Source: Xylophilus sp. Leaf220
GTDB lineage: Bacteria > Pseudomonadota > Gammaproteobacteria > Burkholderiales > Burkholderiaceae_C
DNA: 64,000 nt
NCBI RefSeq assembly: GCF_001421705.1
Contig: NZ_LMKO01000023.1
Span: forward strand, 294,639 to 358,638
Direction of reading: 5' to 3'
Below are positions 7,831 through 16,226 of this stretch, piece after piece. A model generated the notes under the pieces. It was not told the origin of the DNA. It did no database searches and saw only the letters and a list, made by a program, of their open reading frames with translations. Positions within the stretch are counted from its first letter, which is position 1, and each line of letters begins with the position of its first letter. The position numbers and the translations under genes are program-made.

Positions 7831-9861
7831 ATGAACCAGGCCCTCCCCCTGACGGCGGCTCCGCCCGCCTTCGACCGCAGCGCGGGCGCGCGCCGCACCG
7901 ACGCCCCGCTGCTCGATTTGCAGAAGCTGCGCCGCGAATTCCCCGCCGGCGAGACCACCGTCGCGGTGCTCAAAGACATCGACCTGGCGATCCACGCCGG
8001 CGAGATGGTCGCGATCGTCGGCCAGTCGGGCTCGGGCAAGTCGACGCTGATGAACATCCTGGGCTGCCTCGACCGGCCGAGCGGCGGCAGCTACCGGGTG
8101 CTGGGCCGCGAGACCGGCCAACTGGCGCCCGACGAGCTGGCGGCCCTGCGCCGCGAGCACTTCGGCTTCATCTTCCAGCGCTACCACCTGCTGTCGGACC
8201 TGACCGCGCGCGGCAACGTCGAGGTGCCGGCGGTGTACGCCGGTACGCCGTCGGAGGCGCGCCACGACCGGGCCGCCGCCCTGCTCGGCCGGCTGGGCCT
8301 GGCCGAGCGGGTCGGCTACCGGCCGGGGCAGCTCTCGGGCGGGCAGCAGCAGCGGGTCTCGATCGCGCGGGCGCTGATGAACGGCGGCAGCGTGATCCTG
8401 GCCGACGAGCCCACCGGCGCGCTCGACACCGGCAGCGGCGAGGAGGTGATGAAGATCCTGCAGGAGCTGCATGCCGAGGGCCACACGATCATCATCGTGA
8501 CCCACGACATGGCGGTGGCCGAGCATGCCGAGCGGATCATCGAGATCCGCGACGGCGAGATCATCGGCGACCGGCCCACCGGCCGGATGCAGGGCGTGGT
8601 GGACCGGCCCGCGCCGCCGCAACTGCCACCGCGCCCCGCCGCGGCCGGCGGCCTGGCAGCGCTGCGCGACCGGTTCACCGAAGCCTTCGGCATGGCGCTG
8701 CTGGCGATGAACGCGCACCGGCTGCGCACCTTTCTGACGATGCTGGGCATCATCATCGGCATCGCCTCGGTGGTGGCGGTGGTGGCGATCGGCGAGGGCT
8801 CGCGGCTGCAGGTGCTGAAGAACATCAGCTCGATCGGCACCAACACGATCGAGGTGTTCTCGGGCACCGGCTTCGGCGACCCCCGCTCGGCGCGGGTGCG
8901 CAGCCTGGTGCCGGCCGACGCCGACGCGCTGGCGCGGCAGGGCTACGTGGACAGCGTCACGCCCACGCTCAGCAGTTCGGTCACCGGGCGCTACCGCAAC
9001 ATCGAGGCATCGGTCACCGTGCTGGGCGCGGGCGAGCAGTACTTCCGGGTGAAGGGCGTCACCATCGCGCAGGGCAACCCGTTCGGGGCCGACAACGTGC
9101 AGCGGCGCGAGCAGGTGGCGGTGATCGACGACAACACCAGGAAGACCCTGTTCCCCAACACGCCCGACCCGGTGGGCGAGGTGATCCTCCTGGGCAGCGT
9201 GCCGGTGCGGGTGATCGGCGTGGCGGCCAAGAGCGAATCGGCCTTCGGCAATACCGAGGCGCTGAACGTCTTCGTGCCCTACACCACCGCGATGAGCCGG
9301 ATCGTCAACCAGAACTACCTGCGCAGCATCACCGTGCGGGTGCGCGACGACGCGCCCACCACCGCGGCCGAGGCCGGCATCAACGCGCTGCTGCTGCAGC
9401 GCCACGGCCGCAAGGACTTCTACGTGCTCAACACCGACAGCATCCGCCAGACGATCGAGGCCACCACCAAGACGCTGACGCTGCTGATCGCCTCGATCGC
9501 GGTGATCTCGCTGATCGTGGGCGGCATCGGCGTGATGAACATCATGCTGGTCTCGGTGACCGAGCGGACCCGCGAGATCGGGGTGCGCATGGCCGTCGGC
9601 GCGCGGCAGGGCGACATCCAGCAGCAGTTCCTGATCGAGGCGGTGCTGGTCTGCCTGCTGGGCGGCGTGCTGGGCATCGCCCTGGCGCTGACCATCGGCC
9701 AGGTGGTCGCCGGCGTGGGCGGGGATTTCCAGCTGGTGTATTCGACCGGCTCGATGGTGGCGGCCTTCGTCTGCTCGACGCTGATCGGCGTGGTGTTCGG
9801 CTTCCTGCCGGCGCGCAATGCGGCACGCCTGGACCCGGTGGACGCATTGGCACGGGACTGA
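7831..9861 (+). CDS. macB: MacB-type ABC transporter, fused ATPase and permease
   Basis: 676 residues. The nucleotide-binding domain occupies about 28–255: Walker [10 protein letters not shown] (64–72), signature [15 protein letters not shown], Walker [13 protein letters not shown] and H-loop IIIVTHD. After a linker come four transmembrane segments: one near 302–325 ([19 protein letters not shown]), then a periplasmic MacB core domain, then three in the FtsX-like block (about 545–670). MacB works as a mechanotransmitter exporting macrolides, enterotoxins, peptides or siderophores depending on the species; the substrate here is unknown. Part of the macA–macB–OMF operon. Confidence 0.92.
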   Translation: MNQALPLTAAPPAFDRSAGARRTDAPLLDLQKLRREFPAGETTVAVLKDIDLAIHAGEMVAIVGQSGSGKSTLMNILGCLDRPSGGSYRVLGRETGQLAPDELAALRREHFGFIFQRYHLLSDLTARGNVEVPAVYAGTPSEARHDRAAALLGRLGLAERVGYRPGQLSGGQQQRVSIARALMNGGSVILADEPTGALDTGSGEEVMKILQELHAEGHTIIIVTHDMAVAEHAERIIEIRDGEIIGDRPTGRMQGVVDRPAPPQLPPRPAAAGGLAALRDRFTEAFGMALLAMNAHRLRTFLTMLGIIIGIASVVAVVAIGEGSRLQVLKNISSIGTNTIEVFSGTGFGDPRSARVRSLVPADADALARQGYVDSVTPTLSSSVTGRYRNIEASVTVLGAGEQYFRVKGVTIAQGNPFGADNVQRREQVAVIDDNTRKTLFPNTPDPVGEVILLGSVPVRVIGVAAKSESAFGNTEALNVFVPYTTAMSRIVNQNYLRSITVRVRDDAPTTAAEAGINALLLQRHGRKDFYVLNTDSIRQTIEATTKTLTLLIASIAVISLIVGGIGVMNIMLVSVTERTREIGVRMAVGARQGDIQQQFLIEAVLVCLLGGVLGIALALTIGQVVAGVGGDFQLVYSTGSMVAAFVCSTLIGVVFGFLPARNAARLDPVDALARD

Positions 9862-9892
9862 CGAGGTGCCTGAACGAATGGAACGACACGAC

Positions 9893-11461
9893 ATGAGCAC
9901 AGGCCGACGGACTCTCTCCCTGGTGTCCACCGCGCTGGCCGCCGCGCTGCTGGCCGGCTGCGGCACGCCGGGCGCCGACCGCTATGCCGCGCCCGATCTG
10001 CGCTTGGCTCCGCAGTGGCGCGAGACCGGAACCGGCGTGGTGCAGGCGCCCGCCGCCGCTGGGTCGCGGGCCCCGGCCTCCGCCGACAACCCGCCGGACG
10101 TGCGCGCCCTGCCGGCGGCCGCCGTCGCGGTGGACTGGTGGACGGCGTTCGGCGATCCGGCGCTCGACGCGCTGGTGGCGCAGGCCCAGCGCTACAACAA
10201 CGACCTGGCCGCCACCGCGATCCGGGTGCGGCGGGCGCAGCTCAACGCGGGACTGGCGGCGGTGCCGCTGGTGCCGCAGCTCAGCGGCAACGTCGGCGCC
10301 AGCGCATCGCGCGGGCTGGGCAACAGCAACCGCGGCAACGGCTCGGTGCGCTCGGCGTCGTCGAGCCTGGGCGCCAGCTACGAGGTCGACCTGTGGAACC
10401 GCCTGGGCAGCGCCCGCGACGCCGCCCGCTGGGAAGCCCTGGCGACGGTGCAGGACCGCGAATCCGCCGCCCAGGCCCTGGCCGGCACCACCGCCACGCT
10501 CTACTGGCAGGTGGCCTATGCCAACCAGCGGCTGGCCCTGGCCGCGCAGAGCATCGCCTATGCCGAGCGCACCGTGGCGCTGGTGCAGGCGCAGTACGCC
10601 GCCGGCGCGATCTCGGGCCTGGAGCTGGCCGAGGCGCGGCAGACGCTGGCCTCGCAGCGTGCCAGCCAGACCCAGCTGCGCCAGCAGCGGGTGCAGGCGC
10701 TCAATTCGCTCGGCCTGCTGTTCGACGGCCGGCTGACCGTCGGCGGCGCCCCGGTCGGCGAGGTGCCGCCGGTGCCCGGCCTGCCCACGCTGGGCGCTCC
10801 CGCCGGAGCGGAGGCGGTGCTGGACTGGCGCGAGCCCACGGTGCTGCCCGCCGGGCCGCTGCCGGCGGTCGAGGCCGGCCTGCCCGCCGACCTGATCGCC
10901 CGCCGGCCCGACGTCCGCGCGGCCGAGCTGCGCCTGCGCAGCAGCCTGAAGAACGTCGACGCCACCCGCGCCACCTTCTACCCGGCGCTGACCCTCACCG
11001 GCGCGCTGGGCACCTCGAGCAACGCGCTGCTCAGCCTGCTGCAGAACCCGGTCGCCAGCCTGGGCGCCGGTATCAGCCTGCCCTTCCTGCAGGCGACGCA
11101 GCGCAGCCTGTCGATCCAGGTGTCGCAGACCCAGTACGAGGAGGCGGTGACGCTGTTCCGCCAGAGCGTCTACCAGTCACTGGCCGACGTGGACAACGCG
11201 CTGTCGGCCCGCCAGCAGTTCGAGGCGCAGGCTGCGCTGCTGGCCGAATCGCTGGCCGAAGCGCAGCGGGCCGAGCGGCTCTACGAGATCCGCTACCGCG
11301 CCGGCTCGGTCGCCCTCAAGCCCTGGCTCGATGCGCAGGAAAAGCGCCGCAACGCCGAGATCGCGGTGGCCGACAACCGGCTCAACCGCCTGGGCAACCA
11401 TGCGACGCTGTTCCAATCGATAGGCGGACCGGCGGTCAACCCCGCGCTACCAATTCAATAG
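9893..11461 (+). CDS. NodT/TolC-family outer-membrane efflux lipoprotein, partner of MacAB
   Basis: 522 residues from ATG 9893 (an in-frame ATG at 9878 is also possible; GGAA at 9880–9883 favours the later one). Lipobox LAAALLAGCGTPG gives a lipidated Cys. Two OEP repeats follow (about 65–275 and 300–500), with WWTAFGDPALDALVAQA and the family signature GLPADLIARRPDVRAAE. It forms the trimeric outer-membrane tunnel. The start lies 31 nt after macB. The TAG stop is provided by a dispersed intergenic repeat that begins inside the last codons. Confidence 0.9.
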   Translation: MSTGRRTLSLVSTALAAALLAGCGTPGADRYAAPDLRLAPQWRETGTGVVQAPAAAGSRAPASADNPPDVRALPAAAVAVDWWTAFGDPALDALVAQAQRYNNDLAATAIRVRRAQLNAGLAAVPLVPQLSGNVGASASRGLGNSNRGNGSVRSASSSLGASYEVDLWNRLGSARDAARWEALATVQDRESAAQALAGTTATLYWQVAYANQRLALAAQSIAYAERTVALVQAQYAAGAISGLELAEARQTLASQRASQTQLRQQRVQALNSLGLLFDGRLTVGGAPVGEVPPVPGLPTLGAPAGAEAVLDWREPTVLPAGPLPAVEAGLPADLIARRPDVRAAELRLRSSLKNVDATRATFYPALTLTGALGTSSNALLSLLQNPVASLGAGISLPFLQATQRSLSIQVSQTQYEEAVTLFRQSVYQSLADVDNALSARQQFEAQAALLAESLAEAQRAERLYEIRYRAGSVALKPWLDAQEKRRNAEIAVADNRLNRLGNHATLFQSIGGPAVNPALPIQ

Positions 11462-11497
11462 CAACATGCCGGCAAGGGATGCCGGCTGCAGGCACGA
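11446..11497 (+). repeat. Dispersed intergenic repeat, copy 2 (supplies the OMF stop codon)
   Basis: GCTACCAATTCAATAGC followed by ATGCCGGC…GCCGGCTGCAGGCAC. The TAG of the ATAGC part (11459–11461) is the stop codon of the outer-membrane factor. The GCCGGC arms form a hairpin, but here the tail reads CACGAAAG rather than a T-run, so this copy would be a poor terminator. Confidence 0.75.
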
Positions 11498-11566
11498 AAG
11501 CCTCATAATCGCGCGTTTGCGCATCCGGCGGCCGCAGGCGCCGCCGCAGCGCTGGGAAGGATTGGC

Positions 11567-11914
11567 ATGAGAAAGACATTTGCGCTGGAGACCCCCGGCA
11601 AGCACCCCGACCGGGTGCTGGAAGCGACCAAGCACGAGATCCGCAAGTACGTGCAGCGCGAGCGCCGCAAGCCGCTGCCGGCCGGTGCCGACTTCTGGGA
11701 TTTCGACTGCCGCGTGGGTGCCACCGCCGACGACGCCGAGCAGGTGCACCTGGCCGCCCTCACCGAGCGCATCGACGCGCTGGTGCAGCAGGGCCGCAAG
11801 GACGTCTACGTCGAGGTGCTGGCCCGCCCGGCCAACCGCAACCCCCGCGCTCCGGCCGGGGGCGACGTGCTGGCCGCGGAACTCGACGGCGGCGACCCGA
11901 CGTCCCGCGCATGA
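11567..11914 (+). CDS. Conserved small protein, DUF6172-like
   Basis: 115 residues, basic in the first half. Begins MRKTFALETPGKHPDRVLEA, then KHEIRKYVQRERRKPLPAGADFWDFDC, a pattern I associate with the DUF6172 family of unknown function. No signal peptide or membrane segment. The C-terminal 25 residues are low-complexity. It is coupled to the next gene by an ATG/TGA overlap at 11911–11914, so the two probably act together or at least are made together. Confidence 0.75.
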   Translation: MRKTFALETPGKHPDRVLEATKHEIRKYVQRERRKPLPAGADFWDFDCRVGATADDAEQVHLAALTERIDALVQQGRKDVYVEVLARPANRNPRAPAGGDVLAAELDGGDPTSRA

Positions 11915-12321
11915 TGCTCGCCGCCATCACCGTCGCCCACACCTACAAGGGCAAGAAGACCGCCGAGCCGCAGACGTTCGCGATGCACCCGTTCGCCGAG
12001 AAGCAGGGCGAGCACGCCGGCTGCTACGAGATCGTGCACAGCCGCCGCGGTGCCGAGGCGCCCGAGCATTCCGGCTACGTGACCGACGACCAGCTGGCCG
12101 AGCTGTTCGCCCGCGGCCTGATCGAGACGCTGGGCCTGCGCCTGCGTCTGCAGCCCGCCGAGGGCCTGTACCCCGACTCGCTGCCCGCCAAGAAGGTGCC
12201 GCGCAGCAGCATCGCCGAGGGCTCCGACTTCGCCCGCCGGGTCGAAGCCTTCGAAGGCCGCGGCCCGGTCACCGCCGGCCTGCGCACCGTGCTGGCCGGC
12301 ATGGGCCTGAACGTTTCCTAG
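11911..12321 (+). CDS. Conserved hypothetical protein, 136 residues
   Basis: I do not recognise this family. The protein is cytoplasmic-looking with no signal peptide or transmembrane helix. It contains TYKGKKTAEPQTFAMHPF near the N-terminus, a HSRRGAEAPEHSGYVTDDQLAELFARG segment (charged, helical) and DSLPAKKVPRSSIAEGSDF. Start ATG overlaps the previous stop, so it is translationally coupled to the DUF6172-like gene. Its TAG stop interlocks with the stop of the opposite-strand Hsp70-like gene (CTAG at 12318–12321). Confidence 0.7.
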   Translation: MMLAAITVAHTYKGKKTAEPQTFAMHPFAEKQGEHAGCYEIVHSRRGAEAPEHSGYVTDDQLAELFARGLIETLGLRLRLQPAEGLYPDSLPAKKVPRSSIAEGSDFARRVEAFEGRGPVTAGLRTVLAGMGLNVS

Positions 12322-13595
12322 CCGCCCTGCCGCAGCTGCACGCCGCCGGCATAGGCCAGGCCGGCCGCGACGCCGCCGAAGCGGTCGCCCTCGACCAGCG
12401 GCGTCTCGGGGAAACGCCGCCGCAGCATCTGCTGGAACGGCGCCAGTGCCGACGAGCCGCCGGTGAGGTAGATCGCATCCGGCGCGCGCGGCAGGCCGGC
12501 GCGGCGCAGGCAGTCGGAGGCGCAGTCGCCCACGCTCTCCAGCAGCGGCCGCAGGTGGCGGGCCACCGCGCCGGCGCTCAGCGACGCCGACAGGCCCCGC
12601 TCCACGAAATCCAGGTCGATCGGCACCGCGCCCGTCGCCGTGGCGCTGGCGATCTTGGCCTCTTCCACCGCGGTGGCCAGGCGGTGGCCGTCGCGCTGCT
12701 CCAGCACCCGCACCAGCCGGGCGTGCAGCACCGGGTCGGCGAAGTCGCGGCGCAGCTCGGCCACCTTGCGGATCGACTGCGGCGCGTACAGCCACTGGAT
12801 CAGGTGCCAGGTCGCCAGGTCGAAAAAGGTGGCGTTGGGCACCTCGCGGCCGCTGGGGCCGATGTGGTGCAGGCCCAGCAGCGGCATCACCTCGTCGAGG
12901 CTCAGGCGTCGGTCGAAGTCGGTGCCGCCGATGTGCACGCCGGTGGTGGCCAGCACGTCGTCGGTGCGGTCGGCACGGGCCATGCGGTCGGGGCCCAGGC
13001 GCACCACGGTGAAGTCGGAGGTGCCGCCGCCGATGTCGGCGATCAGCACCAGCGATTCCCGGGCGACGCGGCGTTCGTAGTCGAGCGCGGCGGCGATCGG
13101 CTCCAGCTGGAACGCGATGTCCTCGAAGCCCGCGTCCTCGGCCGCCTGCTGCAGCGAGGCCTGGGCCTGCGCGTCGCGCGCCGGGTCGTCGTCGACGAAA
13201 TGCACCGGCCGGCCGAGCACCACCTGGCGCGGCCGGGTGCCCAGCACGGTGGTCGCCCGGTCGGAGAGTTCGCGCAGGAAGAGCGAGATCACGTCCTGGA
13301 AGCTCATCGCCTCGCCGTTGATGGAGGTGGTCTCCTGCAGCAGGCTGCTGCCCAGCAGGCTCTTGAGCGAGCGCATCAGCCGGCCCTCGGTGCCGGCCAG
13401 GTACTGGGCCAGCGCGTCGCGGCCGTAGTGGGTGCGGCGGTCTTCGGCGTTGAAGAAGAGCGTCGTGGGCAGCGCGGTGGCGGTGCCCTCCATCGCCAGC
13501 AGCAGGGAGGCGCCGCCCGCGGCACGGTAGGCGACGGCCGAATTGGAGGTGCCGAAGTCGATGCCCAGGCAGCCGGCGGAGGGTGGGGCGGTCAT
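12318..13595 (-). CDS. Hsp70 family (YegD-like) chaperone without substrate-binding domain
   Basis: 425 residues, essentially only the actin/Hsp70 ATPase domain. Phosphate-1 motif GIDFGTSNSAVAYR at 11–24 after the start chosen at 13595 (MTAPPSAG), phosphate-2 LVLIADIGGGTSDFTVVRL, and the adenosine motif AIYLTGGSSALAPFQQML near the C-terminus. DnaK would have about 630 residues with a C-terminal substrate domain, which is missing, as in YegD. Its job is unknown. Convergent with the gene before it (shared CTAG stop) and divergent from the RibD-like deaminase gene. Confidence 0.87.
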   Translation of the reverse strand: MTAPPSAGCLGIDFGTSNSAVAYRAAGGASLLLAMEGTATALPTTLFFNAEDRRTHYGRDALAQYLAGTEGRLMRSLKSLLGSSLLQETTSINGEAMSFQDVISLFLRELSDRATTVLGTRPRQVVLGRPVHFVDDDPARDAQAQASLQQAAEDAGFEDIAFQLEPIAAALDYERRVARESLVLIADIGGGTSDFTVVRLGPDRMARADRTDDVLATTGVHIGGTDFDRRLSLDEVMPLLGLHHIGPSGREVPNATFFDLATWHLIQWLYAPQSIRKVAELRRDFADPVLHARLVRVLEQRDGHRLATAVEEAKIASATATGAVPIDLDFVERGLSASLSAGAVARHLRPLLESVGDCASDCLRRAGLPRAPDAIYLTGGSSALAPFQQMLRRRFPETPLVEGDRFGGVAAGLAYAGGVQLRQGG

Positions 13596-13693
13596 GCGCG
13601 TGAATCCTGGCAAAAAGCCGCCGATGGTACCCGCAGCGGTGGCGCTGCTACCCTTGGCCGCCCACCTGCCTGCCACCCCTCCCACTGCCGACC

Positions 13694-14152
13694 ATGGACG
13701 ACATCACCGCCGCCGACCACATGCGGGCCGCCCTCGCCGAAGGCCGCCGCGCCCTGCCCGCCTGCCTGCCCAATCCGCCGGTGGGCTGCGTGCTGGTGCG
13801 GGACGGCGCGATCATTGCGCGCGGCTTCACCCAGCCGCCGGGCCATCCGCATGCCGAGGCGCTGGCGCTGCAGCAGGTGGACGGCCCGCTCGGCGACGTG
13901 ACCGCCTTCGTCACCCTGGAGCCGTGTGCCTTCCACGGCCGCACCCCGTCGTGCGCGAGGACGCTGGTGGCCCGGGGCGTGCGCCGGGTGTTCGTGGCGA
14001 TGCTCGACCCGGATGCGCGCAACAGCGGCCGGGGGATCGCGATCCTGCGGGAAGCGGGCGTGGAGGTGACGGTGGGCCTGCTGGAGGCAGAGGCGGTGCG
14101 CGACCTGTCGCCGTATCTGGCGCTGCCGGAGAACGGCGCGCCGCAGGGCTAG
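13694..14152 (+). CDS. Stand-alone RibD-type zinc deaminase domain
   Basis: 152 residues forming a complete cytidine-deaminase fold: zinc ligands and catalytic Glu in HPHAEALAL (His53, Glu55) and EPCAFHGRTPSC (Cys78, Cys87). The N-terminal NPPVGCVLVRDG and the GRTP motif are those of the pyrimidine deaminase half of bifunctional RibD. The reductase half is absent: the stop follows directly after the fold. It may deaminate the riboflavin intermediate, or a related ring in another pathway. No other rib gene is in the window. Divergent from the Hsp70-like gene and convergent, with interlocked stops, with the ankyrin gene. Confidence 0.85.
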   Translation: MDDITAADHMRAALAEGRRALPACLPNPPVGCVLVRDGAIIARGFTQPPGHPHAEALALQQVDGPLGDVTAFVTLEPCAFHGRTPSCARTLVARGVRRVFVAMLDPDARNSGRGIAILREAGVEVTVGLLEAEAVRDLSPYLALPENGAPQG

Positions 14153-14688
14153 GCGCCGAGCCGCTCGAGTTGTGCCGCGGTGTCGGCCGCGCCCATGGTG
14201 CGGGCCAGGTCGAGCGCGGTGAGCCCGTCGCTGCTGCGGGTGGCCGGCGATGCCCCCCGGGCCAGCAGCAGGTCGACGATCGCGGTGCGGTTGAACATGG
14301 CGGCGAACATCAGCGCCGTCTTGCCGCCGGGCGGCGCGAACTCGGCCTTCGCGCCGTGTTCCAGCAGCAGCTCGGCCATCGGCAGGTTGCCCTTGAAGGC
14401 GGCGCCGGCCAGCGGCGTCTGGGCCATGTCGTTGGCCCGGTCGGGATCGGCGCCGTGCTGCAGCAGCAGCCGGGTGGCGTCCAGGTGGCCGTGGTAGCTG
14501 GCCAGCATCAGCAGCGTGTCGCCCTTGTGGTTGCCCATGTTGGGCGGCAGGCCGCGCTCGAGCATCGGCTGCAGGCCCTCGGCGTCGCCGGTGCGGGCGT
14601 AGTCGAACATCTTGTGGGCGAAGTCGAGCATGTCCTGCTCGGTCGCGGTAGTGACGGCGGGCGCTGCGGTGTCGGGTGTGGGATGCAT
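14149..14688 (-). CDS. Ankyrin-repeat protein
   Basis: 179 residues made largely of four ankyrin repeats from about residue 25: …GLPPNMGNHKGDTLLMLASYHGH, …GADPDRANDMAQTPLAGAAFKGN, …GAKAEFAPPGGKTALMFAAMFNR and …GASPATRSSDGLTALDLARTMGA. No signal peptide or enzymatic domain, so it is expected to be a cytoplasmic protein–protein interaction module. Start ATG 14688. The stop interlocks with the RibD-like gene stop as CTAG. Confidence 0.88.
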   Translation of the reverse strand: MHPTPDTAAPAVTTATEQDMLDFAHKMFDYARTGDAEGLQPMLERGLPPNMGNHKGDTLLMLASYHGHLDATRLLLQHGADPDRANDMAQTPLAGAAFKGNLPMAELLLEHGAKAEFAPPGGKTALMFAAMFNRTAIVDLLLARGASPATRSSDGLTALDLARTMGAADTAAQLERLGA

Positions 14689-14883
14689 GGTGCGTGTCTC
14701 GAGGGCGGGGCGGTGCTGCCATTGGGCCATCGGCGCGCGCCGCCGGTGTGAGTTTCCATTGCAGGGGGCATCGGACAGCGGTGACACGGCATTCGCGGGG
14801 CGGAGCGATACTCGCGGCGGCGCGAAATGGTTCGCGCCCACCGGGCCGCACCACGGCCTCACCCCCAGACGCCGCTGCCGCCC

Positions 14884-15522
14884 ATGATCGAAGCACCCCA
14901 CGTCATCGCCTGCGAAAGCTGCGATGCGGTGTACCGCCGCACGGCGCTGCGTCCGCGCGAGGTGGCGCGCTGCTCCCGCTGCGGCGGCGAACTGGCCCGG
15001 CCTTCGGGCGAGCAGAGCCACCGGCTGCTGCCGCTGACGCTGGCGAGCCTGGCGATGTTCGTGGTCGCCAACGTGTTCCCCATCGTCGAGATCGAGCTGC
15101 GCGGCCTGCGCAGCCGCACCACCCTGACCGGCGCGGTGCTGGCGCTGGCGACCGAGGGCCAGTGGCTGGTCGCGTCGCTGGTGCTGCTGACCACGCTGGT
15201 GTTCCCGCTGCTGCAGATGCTGTCCCTGGTGTGGCTGCTGGTGCCGCTGGCGCGGGGCCGCCGGCCGGCGGGCTTCGTGCCCATCGTGCAGACGCTGCAG
15301 ACCCTGCGGCCGTGGGGCATGGTCGAGGTGTTCCTGCTGGGCGTGCTGGTGGCGCTGGTCAAGCTGTCGGGCCTGGCCACGGTGCTGCCGGGGCCGGCGC
15401 TCTGGGGTTTCGTGGCGCTGACGGTGCTGATGACGATGGTGCTGTCCTTCGATCCGCGCGGCTTCTGGGACCTGTCCCGCACGCTCGAATCCGACGAAGC
15501 GTCGGGCGGAGCGGCGGCATGA
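14884..15522 (+). CDS. pqiA: Paraquat-inducible protein A, first half-size subunit (PqiA/YebS type)
   Basis: 212 residues. A zinc-ribbon-like CESCDAVYRR…CSRCGG at the N-terminus is followed by about four hydrophobic helices (around 48–68, 92–125, 143–165, 170–190). The E. coli PqiA protein carries two such modules in one chain; here they are two genes. PqiA is the inner-membrane part of an MCE lipid-transport system with PqiB and PqiC. Start ATG 14884; the stop overlaps the ATG of the second PqiA (ATGA). Confidence 0.86.
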   Translation: MIEAPHVIACESCDAVYRRTALRPREVARCSRCGGELARPSGEQSHRLLPLTLASLAMFVVANVFPIVEIELRGLRSRTTLTGAVLALATEGQWLVASLVLLTTLVFPLLQMLSLVWLLVPLARGRRPAGFVPIVQTLQTLRPWGMVEVFLLGVLVALVKLSGLATVLPGPALWGFVALTVLMTMVLSFDPRGFWDLSRTLESDEASGGAAA

Positions 15523-16226
15523 CCGCGCAGCAGGCGCCGCGCCGCTGGCAGCCGGGCGAAGACGTGCTGGCCCGCCAGGACGAGGACCTGCAGGTCCCGA
15601 CCGCCCGCGCACTGGGCCTGCTGCCTTGCCGCCGCTGCGGCACCGTCTGGCAGGAGGCGCACGAGGGCGAGCGCTGCCAGCGCTGCGGCAGCCGGCTGCA
15701 CACCTCCAAGCCCGACAGCCTGAACCGCACCTGGGCGCTGCTGGTCGCCGCCTGCATCATGTACCTGCCGGCCAACCTGCTGCCGGTGATGGTGACCCGC
15801 TCCCTGTTCGGCACCCAGCAGGACACGATCATGAGCGGCGTGGTGTTCTTCTGGCTGAGCGGCTCCTACGGCGTCGCCACCATCATCTTCGTGGCCAGCT
15901 TCCTGGTGCCGCTCTTCAAGCTGGTGGCCTTGATCGTGCTGCTGGTGACCGCGCAGCGGCGCAGCGACTGGCGGCGCGCCGAGCGGGCACGGCTCTACCA
16001 TGTGATCGAGTTCATCGGCCGCTGGTCGATGCTCGACGTGTTCGTGGTGGCGCTGCTGGCCGGCCTGGTGCGGATCCAGGGCTTCGCCGAAATCACCGCC
16101 GGGCCGGGCATCGCCGCCTTCGGCGCGGTGGTGGTCCTGACCATGCTGGCATCGCTGACCTTCGACCCGAAACTGAGCTGGTATTTCCAGCCCGGCCCAC
16201 CGCGCCCGGAAGGCGCCACCCCATGA
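15519..16226 (+). CDS. pqiA: Paraquat-inducible protein A, second half-size subunit
   Basis: 235 residues with the same plan as its neighbour: zinc-ribbon CRRCGTVW…CQRCGSRLH at about 36–62, then four membrane helices containing the family motifs ACIMYLPANLLPVMV and EFIGRWSMLDVFVVALL. It matches the C-terminal module of PqiA. It starts within the stop of the first PqiA and ends within the ATG of pqiB (ATGA at 16223–16226), so all four pqi genes are chained. Confidence 0.88.
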   Translation: MTAQQAPRRWQPGEDVLARQDEDLQVPTARALGLLPCRRCGTVWQEAHEGERCQRCGSRLHTSKPDSLNRTWALLVAACIMYLPANLLPVMVTRSLFGTQQDTIMSGVVFFWLSGSYGVATIIFVASFLVPLFKLVALIVLLVTAQRRSDWRRAERARLYHVIEFIGRWSMLDVFVVALLAGLVRIQGFAEITAGPGIAAFGAVVVLTMLASLTFDPKLSWYFQPGPPRPEGATP

